Shown: positions 45,379-58,928 of the stretch, one piece after another
Layout of the letters: every line of letters begins with the position of its first letter
Numbering within the stretch: the stretch's first letter is position 1
From: Favolaschia claudopus
Taxonomy: Eukaryota > Basidiomycota > Agaricomycetes > Agaricales > Mycenaceae
Length of the DNA: 64,000 nucleotides
Direction: 5' to 3'
Assembly: GCA_037176885.1 (NCBI GenBank)
Contig: JAWWNJ010000073.1
Coordinates: 682,001 to 746,000, forward strand
Program-made: the position numbers and the translations under genes
Notes under the pieces: model-generated
What the model saw: the letters and a program-made list of their open reading frames with translations, nothing else
Database searches by the model: none
Told to the model about the DNA's origin: nothing

Positions 45379-47598
45379 ATGTCTTCGTCGCCCGAGACTC
45401 TGGAGCTCACGGACCTCGTTCTCATTGCATCTGTTTCTGGGGTGACCACTCTCAATGTATGCGCGTTTGTTTATCCGGCGGTTGTCATCTCAAGCGGGTC
45501 TGTCCCAAAGGTCTTCCTCTCCGGTGCCCTGACAGTCGCTCTTCCGACCATTGGAAGAGATTTGCATTTCAAGCAATCCGATCTGCAGTGGCCACTCAAT
45601 GTTTACGCGCAAGTCATTCCACCCGGATTGTTGACAAGAATTCAAACACCACTACAGTCTTTCTTATGGATGTTTCTTGCTTTTCTTTGGACGACTCAGT
45701 GATATCATCGGCGGCCGTTTCATGTTTTTAGTCGGCTCCATCTGGTTCTCCGTCTGGTTAGGATTTTTTATACTCGATGTTAACCGCTTGCGTAACTCGA
45801 CCTGCAGGAGTTTGGCGACCGCTTTCGCTCCACGATCTGAGGTGTTCATCGCGTTCGTAGCTGCGATGGGCCTCGGCGCCGCTGCAAACACGCCAAGCGG
45901 TCTCGGACTATTTGCCGCCTTCTTTCCTCCAGGTCAGTCAAAACGAAAACTTCACGTATAAGCACTCATTGTTAGTTCAGGTGGGAAGCGTAATAAAGCA
46001 TATGGCGTCCTGGGAGCGGGTCAACCTCTCGGGTTCATCCTGGGACTGATTTTCGGTAGGTAATCCGAGTACGAGCATTTCAACAGAAATTGATTCCCCC
46101 GGATTCAGGTGGAATTCTGGCAGAAAGTAAGGCCACTTGGAGGGCCGTTTTCTACATCCAATCGGGCCTCGGACTCTTGTTTGTATTGCTCGGGTTCTTC
46201 TGTCTGAGCAAAGTGCCATCCGCTCCGCAGTATAACAAGGGTATCGACTGGGGCGGAGCACTTCTCAGTTGTATAGGTATCGGCCTCCTCACTTATAGCC
46301 TAGCGTGAGTACATGCAATATGTGGTCCATGCACCATCCGATTTGACATGTACACAGTGCTTCCACCACCGCGCGAAGAGGATGGGCAACACCTCAGATT
46401 CCCAGCTTATTCGCGGGATCGATCGCCATCCTAATCGTCTTCGTACTCTATGAACGGCGCCGAGAAATTCGGGGTCAGTCCGTTTTGCTTCCAATAAGCA
46501 TGTGGAAGCAACCGGCTGCCAGAATGACGAGTATTATGGCCATACAGTTCTTTGCTTGGTGGAGTGAGCTGAATTCCCGTCTTCATCCAAGAAAGTCATT
46601 TACAAAATGGCTCAACACAGGCTTCAACACGCTCGCTTACTTGATGACTCTATAGTGCGACCCGGATCTACTGAGATGTCATTGTTCTTACCGTATCCGC
46701 AGCTACCAGCAAGTAATCTTGTTGAATCCTTTGCAAACCGCTCGTAAGATCTTGACCGTTGGTTCTTTCGAATGTCAGGATGCTCATGAATTGTAAAGTT
46801 CGATTCGTCCCGATGACTGCAGCGGGTGTCATAGTCAACATTGTTACTGGATATGTTATGAATCGTATCCCGGGACAACAGTTGATAATCGTAGGAGCTC
46901 TGGGAAGCATCGTACGCCTCGTTTGAATTGCCGCCGATATATCTTCCAACAGTTCATCGCAGGTTGCTCCCCTAATATTCGCTGTAATGGACATCCACGG
47001 CTCTTATTGGAGTACGGCGTTCCTCGTAATGCTATTCATTGGTTCGTCATTGCCCGAACTCGCACATTCCACGAAATAATTCTTGTATCCTCAGTCGGTG
47101 CCGACGTCGTCTACCCAGTCGGGAACCTGCACCTCGCATCAGTTTTTGACGAAGATAGCCAGTCCCTCGCCGGTATGTCGACCTCAACCTGAACTCCATC
47201 ATGCATCATGACTTATCCAACCGTGTAGGAGGCTTGTTCAATGTTGCCAGTCGCGTATGTCTTGTGAAACTTTCCCAAGAACCCTTCGTAATAATCTGAC
47301 GTGCAAATCCGAGCAGCTGGGCACCTCATTGGGTCTCGCTGTCAGCTCAAGCGTAGCCACCTCTATATCCCAGAAATTCCAGCGCAGACATCCCGATCTC
47401 CCCCTGAATTCTCCCGACGTTTTGATGGCTGGCTTTCGTGCTGCAGGCTGGACATGTTGCGCGATCTCTGTGCTGGGCTTTGTTTCCGCACTGGTTGGAT
47501 TACGCGGCATAGGTATTGTGGGCCAATCTCCTGGGCAGAACGTATCTTCCAAGACTCCACCCAAAGCGGACGTTGACCGTGACCGCGTTGAATGTTAA
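45379..47598 (+). CDS. MFS transporter, DHA2 type
   Basis: A multi-span plasma-membrane transporter, probably a proton antiporter for drugs or metabolites; substrate unknown. The start MSSSPETLELTDLVLIAS leads through an intron to GALTVALPTIGRDLHFKQSD and LQWPLNVYA. A GC-AG intron (45609-45657) then joins to LSYGCFLLFFGRLSDIIGGR, the motif-A loop (GRLSDxxGGR). Further spans are FIAFVAAMGLGAAANTPSG, GLGLLFVLLGFFCLSKVPS, MWKQPAARMTSIMAIQFFAW, RFVPMTAAGVIVNIVTGYV and LGFVSALVGLRGIG. The C-terminus KADVDRDRVEC stops at 47598. At least eight introns. Frames join cleanly, so the gene looks intact despite its fragmented appearance. Confidence 0.87.
45609..45657 (+). other. GC-AG intron in the DHA2 transporter gene
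   Basis: A 49-nt intron beginning GCAAGT and ending CTACAG. Removing it joins VYA to LSYGCFLLFFGRLSD in frame, the expected start of the MFS motif-A region. No nearby GT donor gives this join. Confidence 0.8.
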
Positions 47599-48131
47599 AG
47601 TCCAGTTGACGCCTCATGCCATTCCGCCTTCGTGGTTATATCCTGCGCTATGCTGACCACACCAAGTTATCGATACGGCCTTGTAAGTCGGGCAATCAGT
47701 TAAGTTTATGGCACCATGTTATGGGGTGGAACAGCGGACCTGTGTTTCCGAAAACTTTCGAGTAGTGAGACTGCAATTGCACATTATGATACATACATAT
47801 AATCTCGTACTGGATCGATGCGAGGGATTTCAGTCATTACATGGAGTGTAGGAAGACCTCAGAGACAAGGTCCACTGGCAAAGCCAAGATAACCGGGGCT
47901 TCTTTGCAAGGACTCGATTGATAAGTAGAGATATTGGGCTCTGACAAGGAACTATAATGCTAGAGAGGAAAAACAAGCTAGAGAGCCTTGAAGATTGGGA
48001 GGACGTGGGAGGACTTGAGATCGAAAAAGTGGTGGAGCGCGCCTGTTCTTACAACGTCTTGGCATCGAGGGGGCTAAAACGCGGACATGAACGACCGGGA
48101 ATATGTCATGAAACGCAGCAAAAAAGGGTAG
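47599..48131. other. region between the DHA2 transporter and tRNA-Leu
   Basis: No gene supported. Weak similarity to the sequence just before the first tRNA-Leu appears over the last 100 bp. Confidence 0.4.
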
Positions 48132-48255
48132 TGACGAGAGTGGGATTCGAACCCACGCCCCGGAGGACCAGATTACAAACGATCAAGTCTGCAAGTTGTG
48201 CTTCAGATGAAGCGGATCCTTAGTCTGGCGCCTTAGACCGCTCGGCCATCTCGCC
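48132..48255 (-). tRNA. tRNA-Leu (anticodon AAG), intron-containing, second copy
   Basis: The mature part is identical to the copy at 28463-28586. The 44-nt intron (48174-48217) differs at only two bases. Arms, anticodon and intron position are as described for the first copy. Flanking minisatellite and 190-bp repeat sequences are also shared, so the tRNA was copied as part of a larger segment. Confidence 0.93.
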
Positions 48256-48256
48256 T

Positions 48257-48660
48257 TCGCGTTTTACGGTTATTTGGATTGGGGGTTGATGGGTGAAGGT
48301 TGCAGAAAGAAGAACGGGAAGGATTGAATCAAAATTGAGTGAGATAACCCAAAATGATGAGTTTGTCACAAACAATGTTCCAGAGCATTCATGTGTACCG
48401 CGTTTTACGGTTGTTTGGATTGGGGGACAGTATGTGCAGAGAGAGGAAGAAGAACGGCGAAGATCGAATCAAAAGTGAGCGAGAACACCGATAAAGACCT
48501 GCAAAGACCCACATGTATGCCGCAATTGTCACAGCGAATAGATGCCGTCTCATAGTGTAGAGAAGGACCGCGTTTTACGGTTGTTTGGGTTGGGGGTTGA
48601 TGAGGGGAGGCAGAGAGAGGTAGAGGAACAAGAACGGAGACGATCAAATAAAAAACAAGC
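48257..48660. repeat. degenerate minisatellite next to tRNA-Leu, copy 2
   Basis: Units starting CGCGTTTTACGGTT begin near 48258, 48400 and 48571, about 141 and 172 bp apart, with the same internal words as the array at 28.6 kb. A fourth, weaker relative is near 49261-49320 (GAAGATCGAATCAAAAATGA). Confidence 0.75.
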
Positions 48661-48782
48661 GAGGAAACCCGCAAAGAGCCACTGGTATTACACACTTTTC
48701 ACGGCAAATATACGCCGGCCCAAGGAGCTTATGACGGCTGAAGAGGAAGAGATACACACCAGAATACCACAAGACATGTTTG

Positions 48783-48996
48783 GCACGAAAAATGGGTTTC
48801 CAGGCTGTTAATAAGGAATGAAGGCCCAAAGTCATTTCCCCCCTCATTATTTCAAACGGTACAAGTATACTAGGAGGTATATCGTTGCCCAGGAGTCGCA
48901 GTTGGGTGCAGCCAGAGTCAGAGGCCAAAATTACCATTTTCGGATGCGAAGCGTAGCATTGTTGTGTAGTGTTTGGCTTAGGCCGCGGTGTTCGGG
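48783..48996. repeat. ~190-bp dispersed repeat, copy 2
   Basis: It shares CCCCCCTCATTATTTCAAAC, ACTAGGAGGTATATCGTTGC and GAGTCGCAGTTGGGTGCAGC with copy 1 at 28985-29190. About 137 bp just before it (48655-48788) is absent from the first block. Confidence 0.7.
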
Positions 48997-49076
48997 AAAG
49001 AGCTGGGAAGATTCAACGCGTGCGATTCTGCCGCTCAACTGGCGAAAAAAAGACTAAAAGCGATCCTGCTATTACA

Positions 49077-49198
49077 TGCGTCCGCCGGGAGTCGAACCCG
49101 GAGCTAGGCCAACCAAGATACGCGTTTCTTAAGGTTAAGAGAAGAAACACGTTTCCAGGGGATGGGAAGACCCAATGTTACCGCTACACCACGAAAGC
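49077..49198 (-). tRNA. tRNA-Gly (anticodon CCC) with 51-nt intron and one acceptor mismatch
   Basis: The gene reads GCTTTCGTGGTGTAGCGGTA at its 5' end. The anticodon stem GGGTC pairs with GGCCT (two G-T pairs) around TTCCCA, giving anticodon CCC. A 51-nt intron (49112-49162) sits one base 3' of the anticodon. The T arm CCGGG-TTCGACT-CCCGG is perfect. The acceptor stem GCTTTCG against CGGACGC pairs except for a T-C mismatch at position 3-70, plus one T-G wobble. It may be functional or beginning to decay. Confidence 0.8.
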
Positions 49199-49431
49199 AT
49201 TGTTAAGGTGGAGATCTGGAGCATATAGTAGGATGGCCCAAGAGAAAGAATCAGTTTGGTCCAAGAACGGAGAAGATCGAATCAAAAATGAGCGAGAAAA
49301 CCGGAAAAGACTCACTAGCATAACTCGTTTATATCACAATAGCTCACAACTATGGACACCGCTTAAGAGCGTAGATGAGCGTCAGAAGACGAATATAAAC
49401 ACAACAGAATACCACAAGACATGTGTGGCAC

Positions 49432-49616
49432 GAAAAGTCACTTTCCGGGATAGTAACGAGGAATGGAGGCGTAAATGTGTTTCCCCCTCAATATTTTTAT
49501 AGCTATAAGCATACTAGGAGGTAAATTGCTACCCAGGAGCCGCAGGTAGCTCCACCCAGAGCCAGAGGTCAAAATTACCATATACGGATGCGAAGCGTAG
49601 TGGTGTTGTGCGCTGT
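49432..49616. repeat. ~190-bp dispersed repeat, copy 3
   Basis: The most diverged copy: TTTCCCCCTCAATATTT, ACTAGGAGGTAAATTGCTAC and CAAAATTACCATATACGGAT are shared with the others. It lies between tRNA-Gly and the 3' end of the Dal5-like transporter. Confidence 0.65.
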
Positions 49617-49914
49617 TCTGGTAATGATTGATGCAGCCTGGATCCGGTAAGTAATTCCCACACTCCAACTGGCAGGATGTAGTGAACTCAGAAAGCCAGC
49701 ACGACGCTTGGATCTTCGTGGGAGCACAATACGAGACGACTGTCGTAAGCATCGAAACTACAACATGAAAGCGCGCGGGAGACGGGCAAGCCTCCGTTGA
49801 CGTGACGGATCCGCGTCTTCAAGTTCAAAATGCACATCAAATGCACATACTATTTACAGTTGCCAGCGAGCGCCCATGAGATACAAACGTAATGACGCTG
49901 GAGTACTAAAACTC

Positions 49915-52733
49915 TCAGTAAGCAAACCGGAAATCTAAACGCTGGTTCCCAACATCCTTCGTCGTCTCGATATACTCCAATTGCTCCTACACCATTTCAG
50001 TTTAGAGGACGTCATAAACCCTCGGGTCATACTTACCTTCTTCGACCACGAATTCCACTTCCTGTCTCGGGCCTTGTTGAGGGTGCGGTAGAAGAAGAAA
50101 GTCAAGATGTAGAGTGTTATGTTCATTGAGCAGATACCAATTAAGGTTCTGTTGCCTCGCTTATCTGCCAACGAAGGTCAGCATTCAATGTCACGTACAA
50201 ACTCAAAAGTGTCGCATACAGAGTGGCTAGATTCATTGTCTCGTCTGTAAGTGTGTAGTTTGCGAACAGGGAAACAAACTGACTTTATCATCTGTCCTAT
50301 ATATGTTTGCCTGTCAAACGGTTGGACATTGGGATTAACTGAAGACGCAATCCACCGACATAGATAATTGCACCTGCTTGAACACAGCTGCACCAAGATA
50401 TTAGACGTGAATGGCATTCAGGAAGCAAACTCACATATTATACATGCTCGCGGAAATCGTACGCGTTCGTACAGAATACGAATTTCTCGATGCCCAAGCA
50501 ACTTGTACTGGATGCACATACTAGTCAAGCCCATCAACACCGACGGTCTGGCATGAATGTAGGATACACTCACAGGAAACCCAGTTACAAGTGTAATGAC
50601 CGCATAGTAGACCCATTGTGATGTCGACTTGTTGAATGTGTACAGGGTAATCAGAAGTGGGAGGGCCCATAATTGGAGGATGATTGTAGCGGCAACACGG
50701 CTGTTGACGATCTCGCTGAAATATGCCGCAAAAAGAAGCATGAGCAGCCCGACTCCGTGGATGGAATGACGAGTAGATTGGACTGCGTGGTGTTGAAGCC
50801 CAAATTCTTCAGCGAGAGCGTCAGATAGATCTTGGTGTTTGATGGTCAGTACAAGCCCAAGAGTTTGTAGATTGAAAGGGTATACTTGAGGAGGTCCGGT
50901 TGGAACTGTGTCAAGTCAGACACAAATGATGTTCATCACGAACTGAAACCCACTCATGTGAACAAGACCAAGACAATATATCGGCCACATTCGCCAATCT
51001 CTCAACGCGTCGAAATCTTGCGAGGCGACAAACCTTCTCTGTTGTGCATATCCGATTTCGATGGGTCGTCTCTCAACACGCTGCATTACTGCTTCAGCCG
51101 AGGACAGCGCCAACACCAACATGTAGCTGAATCTACCGGTTAACCATAATCGTTTCCTCGCTATGGGATCGTCAAGACTCTGAAATGAGAAAGTTGATTG
51201 GCCTCACCGTTCAGTGAACCAACCATTGGGTCTCACAAATTTCAATTTCGTTTGCGTAGGACCAGGCTACACAAATTCAAGTTCAGTACTTCGCGGTCAC
51301 TCGAAGCGTCAAAACACCCACAGGCATCATGATGAAGGAGCCGAGACCGATTAGCAAGGTCAGGAGGCCCTCTACAGGTGAAGAACATGAGCACCAAGAA
51401 ACAAACACTGATTGTGAGAATCCAAACCCAAGAGGAAGAGGTACCGCCAGCCAGCTCTGCCTCCGACACCACGCAACCGAAGGATGCCTTAGCGACATAC
51501 GTACATCAGACATGGAAGACATAGGGATCAATTCGTACCCGTAGCAAGAAAGGCGGAGACGATATGAGAGACGTAGTTCGATACCCAGAAGTAAGCAAGC
51601 CGGATCGGAACTGCGCAATCATGAAGGCAAAAACTTGACCCGTGAAGCAACCATTCTTACGTTCGCGTTTCGTGTAGAAATACGAAAGGTAAAGGACAAT
51701 ATCCGGGATGAATCCTTGTTTGTATTGGTCAACAGAAAGAAGAGACTTTGAGAACGAATGACCGCACCTCCCTCACACAATCCCAATAGAAACCTACCTC
51801 TTAAATGAGTCAAAGGATTTCAAAAGCGAGAACAATTAACCTTGTAGCCAAAAAGGTTTTCCTTCCGCGCAACCAGAATTGGCTGAAGGCGACTAGAATG
51901 AACAGGATTAATCCAGACAGACAGATTAAGACAAAGCTCACCAATGCTCCAACAAACCATCTGGAGTACTTAGATGAGTAACTACCGTCTTTCCTGAAAG
52001 CACATAAACGAAAATCACCTGAATCGGTACCCATCTGTCGGGCCCAATCCTTTTCGAAATCAACTGCGATGGCAATTCTAACGCCCATGTCAATACATAC
52101 TCCATTGACACGCAAACGAGACGGGAACCATACCCGCAATCAAAAACGACAACCGAAACAGCGTATTTCCCAGATTGAAGTCATTAGTAGTCATGTTCAA
52201 GTCGTTCAAAAAGTTGTCCGTGTTGGCTTGCGATATATTACTTCTATCCAGGTCCAGCGCGAAGAACATCAGGCAAGCCCAAACCATGATGTACAGATCG
52301 ACTTTGCGGACAACGCGCTAAGAGATACAGTCAGACCAAGGCGTGATTCAAACCACAGAACTCACCTTTTCTTCTCGCCAAGTCCATCGAGCCAAGGGAT
52401 TAAACCGGTGGGTGTTCTCGTACTGTTGGACAAGTTTACTTGCGTGACTAAAGGAAGAAGATAGACCGGTCGACAGACTTGAGGAGGTGGCCGGTAGGCT
52501 TCAAGCGTCACTGGGTCATCGAATACACTTGGCTGAGTTGCAACACTGTCGAGGTCGACCGCAGGTTGCTTCCACTTTGCAAATGGTCCCGTTGAACGCG
52601 TCTCTATAGGAAGGCCCAGAGGAGGAACTTCCTTCAGCTTGCCATCATCCTTGAATAGCGGACCGCTCTTCTCCGACACGTCGTCTGAAGAGTCGCTGCG
52701 GTGTTCAGGAAGGTAGGTCGTCATGAACGGCAA
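49915..52733 (-). CDS. MFS transporter, Dal5/allantoate permease (anion:cation symporter) type
   Basis: A 12-span plasma-membrane importer of small organic anions or vitamins; substrate unknown. The start at 52733 (MPFMTTYLPEHRSD; the second Met is possible) precedes a hydrophilic N-tail. The core begins YENTHRFNPLARWTWREEKR, VDLYIMVWACLMFFALDLDR and SNISQANTDNF, the family signature. Splicing yields ELPSQLISKRIGPDRWVPIQ, RGRFLLGLCEGGFIPD, GGRAGWRYLFL joined to LEGLLTLLIGLGSFIMMP and AYFWVSNYVSHIVSAFLA. The last exons give ILTFFFYRTLNKARDRKWN and EQLEYIETTKDVGNQ, ending FRFAY with the stop at 49915-49917. Every join inspected keeps frame. Its 3' third is duplicated as a relic at 26985-27575. 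Confidence 0.87.
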
Positions 52734-52787
52734 GGATTCTGAGGACGAGGAGCGGTGGGCCTAAAAAAGCTGCATTTGCCGAACGGA

Positions 52788-52803
52788 TAAGCTTATAAGC
52801 TTA
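52788..52803. promoter_or_regulatory. 16-bp perfect palindrome with TATA core upstream of the Dal5-like gene
   Basis: TAAGCTTATAAGCTTA equals its own reverse complement. It lies 55 bp upstream of the first ATG at 52733 and holds TTATAA at its centre. It may act as a TATA element or as a site for a dimeric regulator; position is the only evidence. Confidence 0.4.
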
Positions 52804-52977
52804 GGAAGACTCTATCTTGAGAATTTTACTCATTATTACGCCATTCGTGTACCTCAATCTCACGGGAGAACATTGCGCAATTCGAGTTCGGAATGAGGTT
52901 TTGTTTTAGCATTTCCTTTTCGGGAAGACAAACATACGACGAGCACGTAATGAACAACACAAGACTTGAGGAACGTT

Positions 52978-54930
<1,953 letters not shown>

Positions 54931-54960
54931 AATTTTGGGAAAGACCAGGTCGTGACGGCG

Positions 54961-54968
54961 TGACGTCA
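54961..54968. promoter_or_regulatory. CRE-type palindrome TGACGTCA upstream of CCT7
   Basis: The perfect 8-bp ATF/CREB site TGACGTCA, within GTGACGTCAC, lies 31 bp upstream of the CCT7 start codon. bZIP factors of the ATF/CREB group bind this sequence in fungi; actual use here is inferred. Confidence 0.5.
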
Positions 54969-55095
54969 CGCGTTTTCGACCCAAACCGTGGGCCAAACGA
55001 CCATCTCGTTCCAGCGACCGTGAACCCCGGAATCCATTATAAAAATACATCGCAAAGATACAGCAGATCTGTACAAAAGTACACAAAGCAATAAA

Positions 55096-58000
55096 TCACT
55101 CAAAAAGCGAAACATTCGAGTCATTCACAACTGGACTCGTCTCACGCAAATTAACCCCAAACTGCTGAATGAAAGCAAGCCAAGCAGCATCCATCCCCGA
55201 CTCTGTAGGCAACCCCATCTCCACTGCGTCGGCGCCAATCCCACTGTTACCCGCAGCCACCGCACCCGCACTGATCCCCATCCCCGTCTGCAATGCATCA
55301 AATTGAAGCTGGGGGACGGAAGCTGGATCTTGGGGATACAACAGGCCGTAGACATCCTATGGACATTCAGCAGGAGACAAAAAAGCGAAAGCTGAATGAA
55401 TAGCGCACCTCTGGAATAGGCCCAAGCCCTAACATAGGGTCATCCATATTAACATTGCTGGTGCTGGCAGCGACAATATCATCCAACCAAGCGAACTCAG
55501 CCTCCGCCGGTCCACTCGTATCAGCAGCCGAAGGGTCGGAGCTACTCGTCAAAGCCATAGAGGGACTCGGAGTATCCGACGCAGATCGCGAATTGGACTT
55601 GGCTCGACGACCTTTGTGCTTCAGTGCCAACAAGCGCGTTTGCCCGCCAAATATCGCGACCTCGTCGGGAATAACAGCATCTGTTGGCGCAGCGCCCGTT
55701 TCAGGAGGCGCGGGGCCTGCAGTGGGGGCTGTTGGGGCTGCGTATTGTGAGAATGAGTTCACCGCACGCTCCTTCAACTTGGCGAGAACGGCCTGTTATA
55801 ACCACCGCAAGTCAGCCAAGACTCTTGGTTAGAGAAGACGAACCAACTAATGCGAGTCTGGCACGGTGCGATTGTTTTGCTGTCCGCTCAAATAAGTCCA
55901 CAGCAGACCCGAGATCCAACAAAGCACTAGAAGCGAAATTCGATCGCGGGGACAATGTCACAACCGCCCCTGCAACAACCTACAACCGCACGCATGAGGA
56001 TAAAGCCCGAAGAAACGACACGCAACCTACCGCGGCCGAAAACATCTGATGCAGGAAGAACCAAACTCGCATCGCCATCTCCGCATTGCGGTCGAACTGG
56101 TAGGCCGTGGTCTTGATGATCACACTGGCGGAGCGATACGTTGTGAGGAACGACGTGGCGAATGGGCTTCGCAATGGATTGGTAGGGAAATCAAGCATCG
56201 CTTGCGCGAAGAAGCTCCTGTGCAGGTAGAGCATCGCTGGAGAAAGCACGGTGAATCAGTGAATGTAACTAGACAAGGAGAAGTAAAGGCGACACACTGA
56301 CTGCACGGTATTGACCGAAGTACAAGCTGCGCAGGCTCGCAGAGCTGGAGTGATAATCTTCTACCCCGTCTGCGCGGGTGGGATACCTTTGAAAGGTTTT
56401 TTTTTAGCGATCATAACTTATCTACGTAAAGGACGTACGGTTTGTACGAGTCGGGGACAGCCAGTTCACGCACGCGACGGTCTAGGTCAAGCACCGTCGC
56501 ATATCTGGGAGGTTTGGCGGCCAGAGTTGCTTCGGCGAGCGCTATCCATATATCCCGCGAAAAATAACTATTTGGAGCGCCATACTAAACCGCGAGTTAA
56601 CGAATGTCGAACCATGAAAGAAAGGAAATCTCGAGACGCACTACCGGGCCTTACTTTCCCGTCTTCCATCACAGTAGATTCGTCGTCCTCGGGGAATTCG
56701 CAGTCGACATACGATAAGTTTATGGCTGGAGGACGACCCAGAGCGAGACTCTGAGGACGAGATAAAGAGGCATAGTTGCATGGCAAGACGAAGTGCATAC
56801 ATGTGAAACATCCGCACTGAATACCTCCCAGAACAAAGTTCTGTAGCGTGGTCAGCATCTCATGTAAGAGTCATAACTGACGACCAACCTCCGCATCTGA
56901 ACTGTTTTCTGGTCCGTATACCATCGCGCGCTATCGCGATCTGTGTTCGCCATGAATGACAGCAATGGACAAAACATTTAACAATCAACTTACGCAGTCC
57001 TATCTAGAACTTTTGTGAGAGGCACTAAACAACCATCAGCGTAAAGTGAAGGGCGTACGCTCTGAGACAATTTCGCAGCAATCCCCATCAAACACCAGGC
57101 ACTATTCCTCGAATACTTCTTCCCCGCATGACTATGATATGTGCCCATCAACCCAATTGCTCGCACAGTATCCACAAGCGGCGTATCATATACAGCGCGC
57201 AACCCCAGTGCGAACGACCTGCACCATAAAAGCGATCCGCTTCGCCATTATACGGTGCGAGCCGCAGATCGAATAGCGCGCCCAGAGCGAATATGAAAAA
57301 CAACGCCGAGAGAGCGTGTGCATCAACGGCGGCATCAAGCGCATAAACTGCCTGAAGGAACGGTCCCAGCAGCTCTTCGCGCTTGAAAGGCCGGAAGAAT
57401 AGAGCCCCATGTGAGAGATAAATTTCGCAAAGATCAACCGCCCTAGGATATAGTGGCAGCAGGGTTCGAATATGTTGCAGCTTGGCAGCAGAAGGTCGTC
57501 CCGACGGAAAAATGTCGCCCATTTCGGCGATATCTTCGGGTAGGGATGGCTCTGGGTCGGAATTGCCGACTTCTTCGTCTGAATAGTCTTCGGCCTGTGA
57601 CTCTGAGTATGTGCATAGAAGATGAGAATACTGTAAAAGCTACTCACAACCAACAGTGTTTCCGCACCAGCCGAACTACCGAAATATTTGACCTCACCTG
57701 GTAAGATGAATTCATCATCGGGTTTCGGTCAAGGGTCTGATTGTGTGACTCACCTTTGTCGCCCAAGGTCAAGGTACCAAGCGCATCAATCGCCGCTGGA
57801 TCTCGTTCTTGAAGCGAAGGTTCCGTTTGAGGCTGCGACGCTTCCGATGCAAACTTGATGGCAAGCAAATCAGTGGCAAGCAATGGATGCCGTTCGCTCG
57901 ACACGACAGCCTGAAGAATCGCTAATGCTTCCTCGAGTTGCCGGATACGCGAGCTCATATTCCGTATCTTGTCATGCAGTTGGTCTGTATCAGCCAAAAT

Positions 58001-58404
58001 AAACCTTTGTCAAAATCGCTTCATTTAGACCGGCTCGATATAGAGGAAAATCAGGCCGCACCTCGTTCCCTGGCCCGCGGATAGATTCCCTGTTGAGGTC
58101 AACCTTGATTACACATTCTGGTGGGTGAGGAGTATTCAAGTTACCCAATGGACAAAATACTCTCGCAGCCTCGTCGCGAACAAGAACCACACGAACGCTC
58201 TTGTCGCATTTGAGTTTTAATCGTCGACATTCTGATAAAATCCCAAAAGTCAGCAGGGTCGTGGCTTCTCCTAGCGACCTTTCTACCAGCGCATGACAAT
58301 TCGCCTCTTAGCCGCTTCAACTCGATATCTTTCTGCTCCTCCTCAGTAACCGGGCGCCGTGGCTGCCGACGCGCAGAAGTTTTTCCCGTGTTGTCCACAG
58401 GCAT
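55096..58404 (-). CDS. Zn2Cys6 fungal-specific transcription factor
   Basis: The start at 58404 gives MPVDNTGKTSARRQPRRPVT. A Zn2Cys6 cluster is split by an intron: GELSCA joins ECRRLKLKCDKS. The current frame then reads VRVVLVRDEAARVFCPLG instead of the expected VPCGSCSRRGCESICPLG, which is present one frame over. NLSAGQGTRFILADTDQLHD and a coiled linker (RIRQLEEALAILQAVV) follow. The fungal-specific TF domain is clear: HGALFFRPFKREELLGPFL, NSAWCLMGIAAKLSQS, SIGLHRDSARWYTD, RTLFWEVFSADV, LALGRPPAINLSYVDCEFP and SRDIWIALAEATLAAKPPRY. A 10-nt exon (56994-57003) codes the IGL of SIGLHRD. The C-terminal part is Ser/Pro/Ala-rich, ending NDSNVSLFE at 55096. A nuclear DNA-binding regulator; targets unknown. 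Confidence 0.87.
56994..57003 (-). other. 10-nt microexon in the Zn2Cys6 regulator
   Basis: ATAGGACTGC lies between an intron ending GTTCTAG and one starting GTAAGT. Joined to AGC before and AT-CGC-GAT after, it gives S-IGL-HRD, the most conserved motif of the fungal-specific TF domain. Skipping it would lose the motif and the frame. Confidence 0.75.
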
Positions 58405-58928
58405 GCGAATAGACTATTACAAGAGAGCGCCTTGGCTGGAACGCAGCAAGAGCTTGAATTCGCCTGAGAAATCGAAGCTGGACAGGATACGTCGTGTCGA
58501 CTAGTGGTGCATACGGCAAAGCAAGTTCGGCAGAGATAGGCAGGCCCAAGACCTCTTGGCCGCCCGACAACTGGGGTTCAATTTGAAGTAATAGCCGGGA
58601 ACGTCCAATGACATCCATTTACAGAATAAGCTCAAATGATGCGATGATCCTCCGGAGAATTCGAAAACAATCTGTGTACTCGTCGACTCGTGGGCACACA
58701 CGACGTGCGGCTAAATAGTCAGTGGGCGTGGTTTTGCGGTACCGAAGCATTAAGGAACAAAGAAGCGTTCTCGGCCACATTTTGCGCACACAAAATTGAA
58801 TACCAGTACTCAGGATTGGAAGATATTTCGGTGTGTTGGGAGTCCTGGGACGCATCGCCGAGACCGCAAATGCATATACTTTATACGCATATCATAACAG
58901 CGTCATATGAACGTAAAAACACGAGAAT
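58405..58928. other. intergenic region
   Basis: About 520 bp between the start of the regulator and the 3' end of the uS10 gene. No supported gene. Confidence 0.45.

Noticed and set aside
45379..47598. DHA2 transporter as a pseudogene
   Set aside because: Stops in the raw frames all fall in short introns. With GC-AG and GT-AG splicing, the full set of conserved spans is in frame.
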